Assembly: GCA_015501075.1 (NCBI GenBank)
Contig: JADNYJ010000535.1
Coordinates: forward strand, 1-21,507
Direction: 5' to 3'
Origin: Gymnopilus junonius
Lineage: Eukaryota; Basidiomycota; Agaricomycetes; Agaricales; Galerinaceae
Length of the DNA: 21,507 nucleotides
This document shows positions 9,235 to 19,200 of the stretch, in pieces (within the stretch, counting starts at the first letter, position 1; every line of letters begins with the position of its first letter). The notes beneath the pieces are model-generated. The model was not told the DNA's origin and searched no databases. It saw only the letters and a list, made by a program, of their open reading frames with translations. Both the position numbers and the translations under genes were made by a program.

Positions 9235-9285
9235 CATGAAAAGCTGACGAGGTAATTATCTACCTGAATTACTTATGTAATATAG
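9235..9285 (+). repeat. Copy 2 of the ~50-bp dispersed repeat, just upstream of L2HGDH
   Basis: Same orientation as 3268-3317, sharing CTACCTGA and CTTATGTAAT blocks and the preceding AGGTA hairpin arm. It ends 26 bp before the L2HGDH start codon, so that gene's proximal 5' flank appears to be mobile-element-derived. Confidence 0.5.
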
Positions 9286-9310
9286 TTAGCCAAAATTGAT
9301 TCCAAATCCA

Positions 9311-10923
9311 ATGCCTTCGAAGTTACTACACCAGATGCGCGCCATAAAAGGGCTTACGAGAGCTTTGAACGACAGCGGAAGGTTCAAGTACAAAGTAAGC
9401 GACACGTTGTGCTTTTGCATGACCTTTAATATAATTCGGTTCCTCTCTTAGAATCCGGAATGTGTCGTTGACTTTGCAGTAATCGGGGGAGGTAAAAGCA
9501 AAGCAGTGTTTTTTGATTGACCAAATGACGAGGCCATCTTGCCAGGTGTCGTAGGTCTCGCGGTAGCTCAACGTTTGTGTCAGCGCTTCCCGTCCAAATC
9601 CACTTATCTTTTGGAAAGGCACGCCCGTGCGGGGGAAGAAACAAGGTGGGCCTAGAAGATGTATCCCAAGTGATGAACAAAATCTATATGAACGGTTCTC
9701 CAGTTCGCGTAATTCCGAAGTTGTTCATTCAGGTAGAGTTCTCCTTTTGTCGGTTGTTGTCGCTATTCAACTGATTGTCGTTCCCAGGACTCTATTACCC
9801 TCCTGAGTCACTGAAGACGAGCTTGTGCCTCCGAGGGCGCGATTTGTTGTACGAACGCTGCGAGAAATATCACATTCCATTTAAACAAACAGGAAAGCTC
9901 GTGGTAGCCACAGAGGACCAGCGTTCCTATGTCGAGGGACTCCATGCTAAGTCACTCAAGCTTAAATGGCCGCCCCATTCTCCTAAGTCTTCCCAGACAG
10001 ATCCTGTACTTTTGACCAAGCTGCTTTCCAAACGGGAAATACGAGAATTGGAACCGGACCTGTCCGAAAATATTGTCGCTGCACTATGGTCTCCCAAGAC
10101 CGGAATCATCGATTCTCATTCTTTAATGGAGAGCTTAGAAAAGGATATACTAGATTCCGAGGGAGGGGAGCTCGTCTTTGCCACAGACGCCGTGAGGGTT
10201 GACCGGTACCAAAAGTCCCGGAGCGCAGCAGGTGCACCAGATATCGAAACCAATGAAGAAGGATGGGTGGTACAAGCCGTTTCCCAGGGGGAAGGAGGTT
10301 ATGCCATACTTGCGCGCCACCTCATCAATGCTTCAGGTCTTTCGAGTGTTATGTTCCTCAACTCTTTCCTTCCAACAGAAAATCGAATACCCATGTTCTA
10401 TGCCCGAGGTTCTTACGCTTCCTATCACGGTCCTGGGGTTTCAAATGTATCTCATCTCATATATCCTTGCCCGCAAACGGGGCCAAATGCTCACGCATTT
10501 GAATCGCTCGGTACACACTTGACATTGGATCTACAGGGCAAGATTCGTTTCGGTCCTGACATTGAATGGATCGATCCCCCAGAGTCAAACATAACGGGAA
10601 CTGAAAAAGATGCAGAATTTTGGACGAGGAATCTAATACCTGACGACTCAAGGCTTCCTGATATCTACCAAGCTGTCACGAGCTATTTGCCTGGAGTGGC
10701 TTTGGAAGGCTTGCAACCCGACTATGTTGGGATCCGGCCGAAACTTATCCCCCCTGGAGGAGGATTCCAAGATTTTGTGATCAAAGCGGACTACCCAAGT
10801 GTAGATGCGCAACGCAACCACAGTAACGCAATGATTAGTTTACTCGGAATAGAGTCTCCAGGGTTGACATCGAGTCTTGCAATAGCCGAGATGGTTGTTG
10901 AAGATGTATTGCACAATACATAG
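9311..10923 (+). CDS. L2HGDH: L-2-hydroxyglutarate dehydrogenase, mitochondrial
   Basis: Five exons: 9311-9394, 9452-9491, 9546-9645, 9704-9732 and 9788-10923, with introns of 54-58 nt, giving 462 aa, close to the human enzyme's length. It is an FAD-dependent oxidase-fold enzyme that oxidises L-2-hydroxyglutarate to 2-oxoglutarate, a metabolite-repair reaction in mitochondria. Seen here: a basic, Ser/Leu-containing N-terminus (MPSKLLHQMRAIKGLTRALN) suited to mitochondrial import; the dinucleotide-binding loop VIGGGVVGLAVAQRL at about 38-52; LLERHARAGEETSSRNSEVV and HSGLYYPPESLKTSLC; GKLVVATEDQ; and the C-terminal SLLGIESPGLTSSLAIAEMV. The start at 9311 is the first ATG after an in-frame TAG (9287-9289); an in-frame ATG at 9335 is an alternative. 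It converges with the NDUFA12 gene 57 bp away. The 5' flank is transposon-derived. Confidence 0.95.
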
Positions 10924-10937
10924 AAGTAGGAATGTAA

Positions 10938-10943
10938 AATAAA
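10938..10943 (+). terminator. Possible polyadenylation signal of L2HGDH
   Basis: AATAAA, 14 bp after the stop codon, in the 57-bp gap between two convergent genes. Placement is close to the stop and fungal signals are loose, so this is tentative. Confidence 0.35.
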
Positions 10944-10980
10944 GCCATATCTCGAGGTGACTTAGAGAAATACACAAGAA

Positions 10981-11609
10981 TTAGGCACGAAGGGTCACTT
11001 TAGGTTCCCATTCCTTGTACTTTGGGACGACCGTATTGTAAGGCTTGTAAGCTCCTCTGGTGCCAGTCAAGTTTTCAACGTAGGGCTGGGGTAAATATGT
11101 CAGCTTGGAATGCCTAACATATGGTGTATGCCTTACCGCCTTCCAGGGAGGAGAAAGATGCTGCATGACTGAGTCTTGATTGGGAGGGTCTTTCCGGATA
11201 TGCGATATCCAGGAATGCCATTCAGGAGGTACTTGTGATGCATTGTATTCGTGCTGAATTAAGAGCAATTAGTCTGGAAGAATTTGTAACTAGAGGCAAT
11301 CCATACTTGAGCAAGATCGACCCATCGGTGGCGACCTGCACAAATTCAACACATCAGAGAACGTAACAAATGGAATGGTAAATACTAACCCGGAATCTCC
11401 TCTTCTGCATTTCTGTTCTCGAAATACCTGTTTCCGAACCTATAAAGAAGGTTCGCTCAGGACCGTGATTACTCGGAAGTCATAAGGACATACTGGTCTT
11501 TCCCAACGTAAGTACCCCATTTCGCGTCACCAATGTACTGCATTTGTCTCCACCATTCTCTCAATCCTGCGCGGCGTATATGGCGAATGGTTCGCGCTAG
11601 TGAAACCAT
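10981..11609 (-). CDS. NDUFA12: NADH:ubiquinone oxidoreductase accessory subunit NDUFA12 (B17.2)
   Basis: Four exons: 11609-11494, 11439-11390, 11335-11307 and 11253-10981; introns of 54, 54 and 53 nt; 155 aa. It encodes the B17.2-type accessory subunit on the matrix arm of respiratory complex I. Evidence: MVSLARTIRHIRRAGLREWW at the start; AKWGTYVGKDQFGNRYFENR, the hallmark (G-x-D-x-FGNxYFEN) region; EEEIPGRHRWVDLAQ; PPEWHSWISHIRKDPP; and a basic C-terminus. All exon phases agree and the frame is intact. It lies tail to tail with the L2HGDH gene, so both neighbours serve mitochondria, but they cannot share a promoter. The assembly-factor paralogue NDUFAF2 is less likely, because the subunit-type FGNRYFEN-GRHRW spacing and W-H-x-W-I-S motif are present. 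Confidence 0.93.
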
Positions 11610-12183
11610 GATGATATGACGAGCTCCAGTGGTGAACGAAATTGTGGTAAGGGATCGCGGCGCTATTTGGCTGTGCTTATTTCGGAGGCTTCAGGGCTGC
11701 CACCAAGTCGCGTCCGAAAGTCATCTCTACTGTACTCTTACGTATGAAACTGACTAGACCCATTTCTCAACTCCTGGCTATGCTATTGGGATCTCGGAGT
11801 ACAGAAGTGGTTTGTTATTTGGTCCTCACCTGATATTGTTATGATTTCGTTCGAGGCTGGCTTGTTATTCAGGCCTAGATGATATAACTGTCTCAACTTT
11901 TGTTCTCAATGCCTTGAACGTTTCATACAAACCTGGATGCTCCTTCAAAAGTCCGGCACGATGAACCCTTTTTTGGACTACATATCGTTAATTTGCAAGT
12001 ATCTCCGCGACTTGTTTCTCATCTTTGTGGGCTCGGCTTTGCTTGTCATCTCTGCTGCGCGCGGAAAAGTCTAGTAAATATGTATACCCTACTCTTGCTC
12101 AGCTAAGACGCTCAAGCCTAATTAAGGTCAGCTACTTTCATTGTCTCGTCAGCTTTGCCCCGTAATTTAAACATCCCCTTCAG
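11610..12183. other. Promoter side of NDUFA12 and unassigned sequence
   Basis: About 570 bp without a recognisable gene. It should hold the NDUFA12 promoter on its left. A 37-codon ORF at 11961-12074 (plus) encodes a peptide starting MNPFLDYISLICKYLRDLFL with one predicted membrane helix; without a homologue or splice context I cannot call it a gene. A pyrimidine tract ending CCCCTTCAG directly before 12184 would suit a splice acceptor for the candidate gene that follows. Confidence 0.4.
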
Positions 12184-12574
12184 ATGCCACAGAGTCAGAC
12201 CATCAAGACCCTTTCCTCTTGTGGGATGAGATTCATGAGAACTAGATCAGTTTCTCGTGGTAAGCTGCAATCCTTTGTGCGGTTTCAAGGACCCCCCGTT
12301 AACGATTATGAAAAGGCGTCGTTGAATTTTTCTAACTTGTCTCGATTGGAACATTAAAGCCATTTTGAACCTTGACCAATTGGAAATTCGAAGCAAGAAA
12401 ACGATTCAAACGTTGGTTAAGAATCGCCCTCTGGAAATTGGAAGACAAGGTAATATATCATCCAATTTCTCGGCACATCACTGACGCCCTCTGATAGGGC
12501 TACAAATCAGGATAATGAGAGCCCAGTTCTCTCGTGCTATTGTTAGTTCCCGTTGGTGCCGCGCAAATAGTTGA
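12184..12574 (+). CDS. Candidate small spliced gene, unknown, basic N-terminus
   Basis: I do not recognise this protein. Three exons (12184-12259, 12360-12449, 12498-12574) with GT-AG introns of 100 and 48 nt give an 80-aa, strongly basic product. It starts MPQSQTIKTLSSCGMRFMRT, continues RSVSRAILNLDQLEIRSKKT and TIQTLVKNRPLEIGRQ, and ends SRWCRANS. Donors are GTAAGC and GTAATA, the phases agree, and a CTAAC branch-like motif lies about 25 nt before the first acceptor. The Arg/Ser-rich N-terminus with no acidic residue in the first 25 could be a mitochondrial presequence. Reading without splicing gives a 57-aa ORF (12184-12357). CTTCAG before the ATG could be an acceptor, so there may be an upstream exon. 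A chance ORF or spliced noncoding RNA is equally possible. Confidence 0.25.
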
Positions 12575-13339
12575 ACATGCAATGTTAGATATAAGGTATC
12601 GTCTCGCTGAGTTCTTCACACTTATCATTGTTTTCATGTAATACTGTTCCTCCAGTTTGTCTGGTAGTTTTTTTCCCTTGTTGAAGCGTTCATGTACCCT
12701 GTCATTTTTATTATGCAGCTCAGGACTTCACCGTTGGTTGATGCGACCAAATCGCGAATGTCATGATATTTTCTGATTCACGATAAAATGGTAAGGCAGG
12801 ATACTCTTCGAAGACGCGTCCCAAAATGTGTACAACGAAATCCATTGATATTACCTTGAATGCGCCTATTTTCCCTCGATTAACGTTGTCAATAGAGGTT
12901 ATCTGCAAGTTGGATTATTCCTAAGGAATTCCCATATAAGTCGAAGCCCCACCGCCCCAAGCCAATCAGAAGACGCAGAATCCTCTGGTCAAACCTTGCA
13001 GATAACCTCTAATGTCAATTTCACTCTCTCCATAGTAACAACTTCATCGGTCAACGTGGGGCATGGACTTGATGGCAACATGAATTACGACCGTGGGCAC
13101 AACTTGGGCTTGAAAGGGAAAAGCCAGTTACGTGACATATCAAGGATCGAGGTGACGAGGTCAAAGGATTGTGACTCTCGTTGAATAACGGAGGTATACT
13201 GACAGTGTGAATATCATCTTTATTCGTTCCCTCTGCTCTGGCAGCGCGAGTTGGAGAGTTGAAGCGGGCTTCACGTCCGTTACGTTCTATTGGGGCAGCC
13301 TCTTTGAAATTCTCTCTTCCACAAGCTACTGTCCACTTG
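12575..13339. other. Intergenic region upstream of the seven-TM gene
   Basis: About 765 bp with no recognisable protein. A 62-codon minus-strand frame at 12720-12908 begins at a TTG, not an ATG, and matches nothing I know. The region contains the 17-bp inverted repeat listed separately; between its arms are a TATAAG motif (12942-12947) and a CCAATC motif. The right part (13012-13339) should hold the promoter of the downstream gene. Confidence 0.4.
12893..13011. repeat. 17-bp perfect inverted repeat, 85-bp spacer
   Basis: TAGAGGTTATCTGCAAG (12893-12909) and its exact complement (12995-13011) flank 85 bp. The spacer contains the small palindrome ATTCCTAAGGAAT and no ORF. It could be the ends of a tiny non-autonomous element (119 bp) or a regulatory hairpin. 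I see no clear target-site duplication beside the arms. Confidence 0.65.
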
Positions 13340-14969
13340 ATGTCTACAGTGGCTCCAACGGGTAAGTGTAGTTCCTCGAGCCATGACACCCTCCTGAATT
13401 TTGTGGCAGACGATGATCTCCCAGTGAACATTGTGCGAGGGACCCATGGCCAATTGATATTTTTTCTGGTCCTCAACATGTGGCCATCGCACCTTGGCCT
13501 TCCTATATTGCTTAGTATTGTTTTCTTTTCGAAGAGGGTCAATCGACACCCGACTTTTGTGAATTTATGTGTGGCGTTTATCATCGTTGGATTGTAAGTG
13601 TTTTGTTTAATCATGAGGTTTGCCTGACCTTGCCGACAACATTCAAGTTCGTCAAGCTTACTGTGAGTACACCTGAGTACACCTCCCTGTATCTCTACTC
13701 AGCTAAAGCACTGGCATTGCACGTAAGGGTGTATGCTGGTCGAACAGTAGGGCCGGAACCGTCAACAATGCTTTGTTTGCTTCAAGCTTCCCTTCTGTAT
13801 GGGATGCCTGCTCTGTAAGCCCTGTCGATCATCGCAACCTTTTACTATCTGAGTATCGTCCAGGACATCTACGGCGGCATTCATGCTAGTCTTACAGGTA
13901 AAGTAATGAAGCATGGGCAATGTGTTTTCCAACGATAGGAACTTCTTGTCTGCAGATGTTCTTTACAACGAGGGCAGCTTTTTTTGGCGAGGAATACCAG
14001 GACAGTGATCACATTATCAGAACTTGGATAGTATGTTAACTCCATCTTAATTCTTGCAACAAAATCAACATTTTTATTTAGATGCTGACTCTGCCATTTG
14101 TGACCTTCTTTGTTTGCGTCGTAGCGACTGCAACAGTGCGTGGATATGCATCCTGCACTTGATGCTGTCGACATATCCCATTGTTTACTATCTCATACAT
14201 ATCCTAGGTCGGTGCAACGAGCCCTCTTCGCGTTTCGCGAAATCGTCGTTTCTTCTACTGCTCCTTGCAATCATCACCTTTGTAATTCACCTCCCCTAGT
14301 GATGTTGCAATCTCGCTCATGATGGATTTAGAACCGATTCTTTGAGCGTCTTCTCAGCCATTATTCTTTTCTCAACGTTCATTTTCATCAGTGAGTATTT
14401 GGATCCTGGAGCTTAAGTACGTTTCGACCTAATTATATATAGCTTGGACTGCAGTGCTTATTTATAAACGCTTAATGGTCACCAAGGATGCCCTACCTAA
14501 ATGGACTATGGATCTCAGTCTACCGCTTCGTATCATAGCTTTCGGGTTGTACACCATCACTGCCATGAGGTTAGTAACTTACTCGACTTCAATTATATTT
14601 CCAAATAACTGTTGTAGTTTGAGCCTTTTATCCATCAATTCACCTTCGAGCCCTGTCCCCGACCTTGTTATAGCTCTAGGTGCGCTACTCGCGTGCATGT
14701 TTTAGTCAAAGGTTTTCAGCTGAATTTCTCAATAGCTGCTACGATGGTTATTATGATTTTCGGGACACAAAGGGTGAGAGGGAATCTGGGATCCCGAGAA
14801 TATTTAGTAAATTTTTTTATTTCAGGACATCATATGCACTCTTTGCTTCTGGAGGCGACCACCACCTCCTGAGGTGTCAGAGGAATTGCATGTGGATTTG
14901 AGGCAAGCATTTGATCTTGAAGCAAAGCGCTCCGGGTCAGATATTATTGGACCTCCCAAAGCATTTTAG
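13340..14969 (+). CDS. Seven-transmembrane receptor-like protein, Agaricomycete family, function unknown
   Basis: Thirteen exons (13340-13361, 13410-13593, 13648-13662, 13728-13814, 13864-13897, 13956-14030, 14082-14135, 14208-14281, 14332-14390, 14443-14569, 14618-14679, 14736-14773, 14826-14969) give 324 aa with consistent phases throughout. Start MSTVAPTDDDLPVNIVRGTH, then seven hydrophobic helices: about 20-45, 54-75, 86-115, 127-147, 171-197, 214-233 and 246-262. Motifs include RHPTFVNLCVAFIIVGF, YAGRTVGPEP, LCLLQASLLYGMPALTS, SRNRRFFYCSLQS after helix 4, SPVPDLVIALAATMVI and FGTQRDIICTLCFWRR closing helix 7. The layout (short N-terminus, basic third loop, Ser/Arg cytosolic tail) is GPCR-like. 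I associate these motifs with a large uncharacterised family in mushroom-forming fungi; no ligand is known to me. It is not a clear Ste3 pheromone receptor. A 15-nt exon (13648-13662) is needed to build helix 2. Confidence 0.85.
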
Positions 14970-15184
14970 CTTGCTCTATCTGTTGTAGCCATATTTTTGT
15001 ATTTTTTATATAAGTTGAAATTTTAACATATAAGTGTAACTTGAGTTATAACAATTTGGAAGAGCGAGAGACTCGACTTTGCGGAGTTTGAATTATCACA
15101 CGGACGCCCCAGACAATTAAACGAAAATAGAATCACAAATTTCTGACCATTCCGTTCTGCGAAGTCGCGTTTATTCGTAAAGAC

Positions 15185-16038
15185 ATGGCTGTAAGTGGTC
15201 ACAAGAACTTGAACTTTCTCCTTTCTTACAAGTTTCCAGAGCCGTTGCACTGCTGTTCTGCGAGCGGTTTCGCGGCCATCATTATCCATTCGGTATTCTT
15301 CCTCTCTTTTCCGTTGCAAGTCGCGTTCTGACGGGTCCCCCCGGTGTAGTCCCTCGAGAGTAGCCAGTTCTGCGCGATGGCTGGCCACGGCTGCCGAGTC
15401 AAAACCTTCCAAACCTTCTCCTCCCCCTCCAACGCAAGCTTCAAGTGACCCAGCAATTGCTCGCATTGTAGATGACATTTCAAGTTTAACGCTCTTGCAG
15501 GCGTCCGACTTAGTTGCCCAGCTAAAGGTTCGTTCGGGAGAACCGATGTCCAGAAAAAACAGCGTAGGCTTACTAGATGAATCCTTACAGACTCGACTAA
15601 ATATCCAAGAAGTTGCCATGCCCGCTCCTTCCGCTGCCCCAGTTGCTGCTGCTGCCGCTGCTCCAGCCGCGGACGAACCAGCTGCTGTTCGTCCTCTTCC
15701 AGTCGTACACTTACATCTTGCTGATTTTTGTCATAGGAGAAGCCCAAGGAAAAGACCGTCTTCAACCTCAAGCTCGAATCCTTCGATGCTGGTTCGAAAC
15801 CAAAGGTCATCCGGGAGGTGAAGGCGCTAGTACCAAATCTGACATTGATGGATGTACGCTCTTTTTTTCTCCCCCTCTTTTCCCCCCTGAACCTTTCTCT
15901 TAAAACTCTCGCTTTCATTAGGCCAAGAAACTTGTTGAGTCAGTACCAAAAGTACTGAAGGAGAACATCTCGAAGGAGGAAGCTGAGAAGCTGCAAAAGG
16001 CCTTCGAGAGCATCGGGGCGGTCATCAAACTAGAGTAG
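15185..16038 (+). CDS. MRPL12: Mitochondrial large-subunit ribosomal protein bL12m (L7/L12)
   Basis: Five exons: 15185-15190, 15240-15527, 15591-15686, 15737-15853 and 15922-16038; introns of 49-68 nt; 207 aa. It encodes the mitochondrial stalk protein that recruits translation factors. Exon 1 encodes only Met-Ala. The next codons give an Arg/Ser-rich, acid-free presequence (SRCTAVLRAVSRPSLSIRYS). An N-terminal dimerisation domain follows (DPAIARIVDDISSLTLLQAS, DLVAQLKTRLNI), then an Ala/Pro hinge (APSAAPVAAAAAAPAADEP), and the conserved C-terminal factor-binding domain: EKTVFNLKLESFDAGSKPKV, IREVKALVPNLTLMDAKKLV, ESVPKVLKENISKEEAEKLQ and AFESIGAVIKLE. The last matches bacterial L7/L12 KCKEALEKAGAxVELK-type ends in position. 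All phases agree. It converges with NOT3, 175 bp away. The 5' splice assignment is inferred from GTAAGT and TTTCCAG signals. Confidence 0.93.
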
Positions 16039-16213
16039 TACATATCTTCATAAGTATTTAATGCAGTCCGCATGGTTTACGGAACAAAATAGTAATTGAA
16101 AGACTATCTTTCAACTACAGCGGCATCCAGGCTGATAGGTGATGGATACAAAAAATTGGCAAAATAAAAGAGAGAAAAGTATGCTAATGACGATGCAAAA
16201 GAATGGCCGACGC

Positions 16214-19200
16214 TTAATCCTCAGAGAGGTAGCGGTATTCAAAACGGAAATCGCTCTTCTTCCGTTGACACCACGACCCTTCCCAGTCAAAGTAGACATA
16301 AACTCCTTGTTCGTATTCTTCTGTGATAGCCTGAGGTTCTGAGTGACGCTGGAACCAGGTTAAATACTTCACATGGAAACGCCAGGATTGACGCTTTAAT
16401 TCCTTGGCAGCCAGATACCTGCTCTAATCAGAAAAGGAGTCCTATAGGATGTCAGAGAATACGCACTGTTGGTATGTACCAGGGAGATAGTAAAAAATCC
16501 AAAATAATGTTTCTACGTCCAGCTGTTGGAAGATACCGGGCGTCTGAAGCAGAGGGTGGGGTGTTTGAGGGTAGTATGGCGCAGTCTGGAAAGGGTTGCG
16601 AGGCACATAGTACTTGGGTCTGGAGACACGACATGAGCGACAGAGAAGTTTGCTTCGGAATTAAACTTACTTCTCAGTGTCCTGTGGTTGCGGTACACTT
16701 AAATGACTGCCTTCCAACATCTTGTGCACTTGATCGAGATTATGAGCACGCAACGCTGTAATTGGACAGCAACACATCAATCACCAGGAACGGGAAGCAT
16801 AAATAGGAATATCACCTTTCTGCTTGACATTCTCGAATGACACAACCAAATCCGATAGAGAGCCGGGGAAAGCAGCGGGAACGTTAGGACGATGTTGAGG
16901 TACTGACTGAGATGTCGATGAGGGACGAGTTCCAATACTTTGTTGCCCTTGTGCTGACACTGCCCCAGCAGCTGCCTGCTGTTGTTCCGCTTGCGGTACT
17001 TTGACGCCAGGAGGGAACATGGGAGCTTGGGTTGGAGGTGTGGCAGGTCGAGGGGATTTAGGTTTCTGCGTAAATTGCTGCAGCTGTTGTGGTAATGGTG
17101 AGGGCACTGATGCGGCAGGCGTTTGTGATTGCAAGGCTTGTGGTCCATTTTGTACCAGAGGCTGAGGCGGTTGTGACGCTTCCGGAGCCATTGTCTGCGG
17201 TAAAATCAAGGAAATTACATATTTGAAAAGGGACAAAAGACAAAAAAGGCATACTGTTGCACTTGGCGGCTCACCAGGAACTAGAGGCGACGATATCGAA
17301 TCTATTGAAAAGTCAGTCGCAAGTCTTTAGCAGCATATATTTTCACCAACCCTTTCGTGGCGCTGTTTCGTGGCGAGGTGATTGGGGGGTAGGCTTTCCT
17401 GCAGAAACAGCTTCCGACAAAGCAGGGGATTCTTGCCCAGAGTAGAACGAACCGTCGGGTTGCTGTGATGCCGATGCAGCTGACGACAACATAGGGCTCG
17501 TTACTGAAAGTTGCGTAAGGCTCGGCGATGAAGTAGCGGCGCTCTGTTGTTCTTGGGTTAATACTGGAGGTATTGAGGGAGCTGTCAAAGGAGGAGGCTG
17601 AGGATGCGAAGAGGCAACCGCGGCGGGTGTATTTGGCGTTGAAGCAGTTGCCAGTGACGAGGAAGGGGCTGAAGGGGCGGAAACTGCTGCTGCTGCAGCA
17701 GCTGCGTATCGTATCGGCGGAAGGACGGCAGGGGCTGCGGGTCGCGGCGCCTGTTGTTGTTGTTGTTGCTGTTGTTGTTGTAAACTCGACTTGAGGATGG
17801 TGGACATGGGTTGTTGTGCAAATGTCAGATTTGGAGGAGGTTTGGCTGCGAGTAAAGTCAAATTTAGAGTTGACCAATGGAGTTCCAGAAAACGACATAC
17901 TATCCACTGATTGCTCTGGAGTAATTAATTAGTAAATTGAGAGAGGAGACCGAGATAGACGCCCACGTACTCCGCAGGTTTATAGATGCCGAAGCCTTCT
18001 TCAATATTGGACTGTCATCTCGTTTGCTGCTTGTTACGCTCTCCTCATCATGTTTCTTAGCCGGTCGTGGAGGAGCATCTACAAGTCATTAGAAACAAAT
18101 TTCATATCCGAGGCAAAAACACACACCTTCACTGATTTACCTGACGACTCGCTATCGTCGTCGTCAGCAGCAAGACCGAATTTCTCTTCTCCTCATCAAG
18201 ATTTATTCATCGTATATGCCCTCATCTTCATCAAAGTCTTCGTTCTGCTCGAGATGATTCAGAAACTGTTCCCTGCGATAACGAGAATTAGGTGTTACGA
18301 ACCATATTGCTTTCCACAAAGAAGCCAACGTCGTCTCTCAAGTCCTTCATTTTGTCCAGAGGCAGAGAACCATTATTGAGCATCCTTAGAACAATTTCCA
18401 ACCGACTATATGCCATTTCGTCGTTCATTAAGTTGTTCCAGCTCCTCCTGGGCGCCCGGCGTTCTGACCACCCTTATTCCGCTTCTTTCCAGCGCCTTGG
18501 ATGGCCTCCACCTCTGCTTCTGTCTGTTCCACTTGCATTTGCAGCTCTTCCACCTGATGATTCACCCATTGAATCGCTTCCTCCTTCTCCTGCTCTTTCG
18601 GATCGAGTTTGGCGGCTTGTATCAGACCTTCTTTAGAAAAGGCCTTGGTCTTCATCTCTTTTCTCGCAAGCCTTGAATTTCTCCATTTGCTGTTCATTGT
18701 GGCCATATAGATTAGAAAAATCCAAGCGAAAGGATGGAGGACAAGATTGGGCACAACACGCAAGCATAAAACATAGAAAATTGAAAAAGATGACATGCAA
18801 GTCAGAAACCTCATGTCGAAAAAAATTACAACACGAGGCAGCCAGGACATGACGTGCATTTGTGCGCAACGCGGCGTAGGCATAATATGTAAAACACAGG
18901 AGAAGCTCACCGTTTCAATGAGCCTTCTGTTCTCCAACAGGGCCTTGTCCTTGATGTCATTACTGGCCACCCAAGTCTTGATTTGGTCGCGCAATCGCTG
19001 CAGCTTCTTGATCTGTGTTTTCAAATCTAGCTCAGATTTCTCTTTCTGGGTTTGGTTGGTGGACGACTGCATCTTGCCGTATATGCTCTCGAAGAGCTCG
19101 ACGCCCTCGGAGACCCTTTGAGGGTGCGGTCAATTTCGGCTGACAATACAGGGCATTGAGATGGGAGACAACTGTGCTATGGATATGGGACACTGACTCT

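Noticed and set aside
12720..12908. 62-codon minus-strand frame with protein-like composition
   Set aside because: It starts at TTG inside one arm of the inverted repeat, has no family match that I know, and no clear splice partner.
13051..13614. 187-codon minus-strand ORF
   Set aside because: Antisense to exons 1-2 of the seven-TM gene, with no recognisable domain.
13665..13684. Possible CRISPR-like or satellite repeat
   Set aside because: Only two 10-bp units; no array of regular repeats was seen anywhere in the window.
15226..15918. 230-codon minus-strand ORF
   Set aside because: It is antisense to the bL12m exons and crosses their introns; the sense frame encodes a conserved protein, so this is a shadow.
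18428..19072. Long minus-strand ORF beginning MQSSTNQTQ as an independent 214-aa protein
   Set aside because: It reads through the 221-nt intron of NOT3 and starts internally; frame breaks on both sides create the false ORF.
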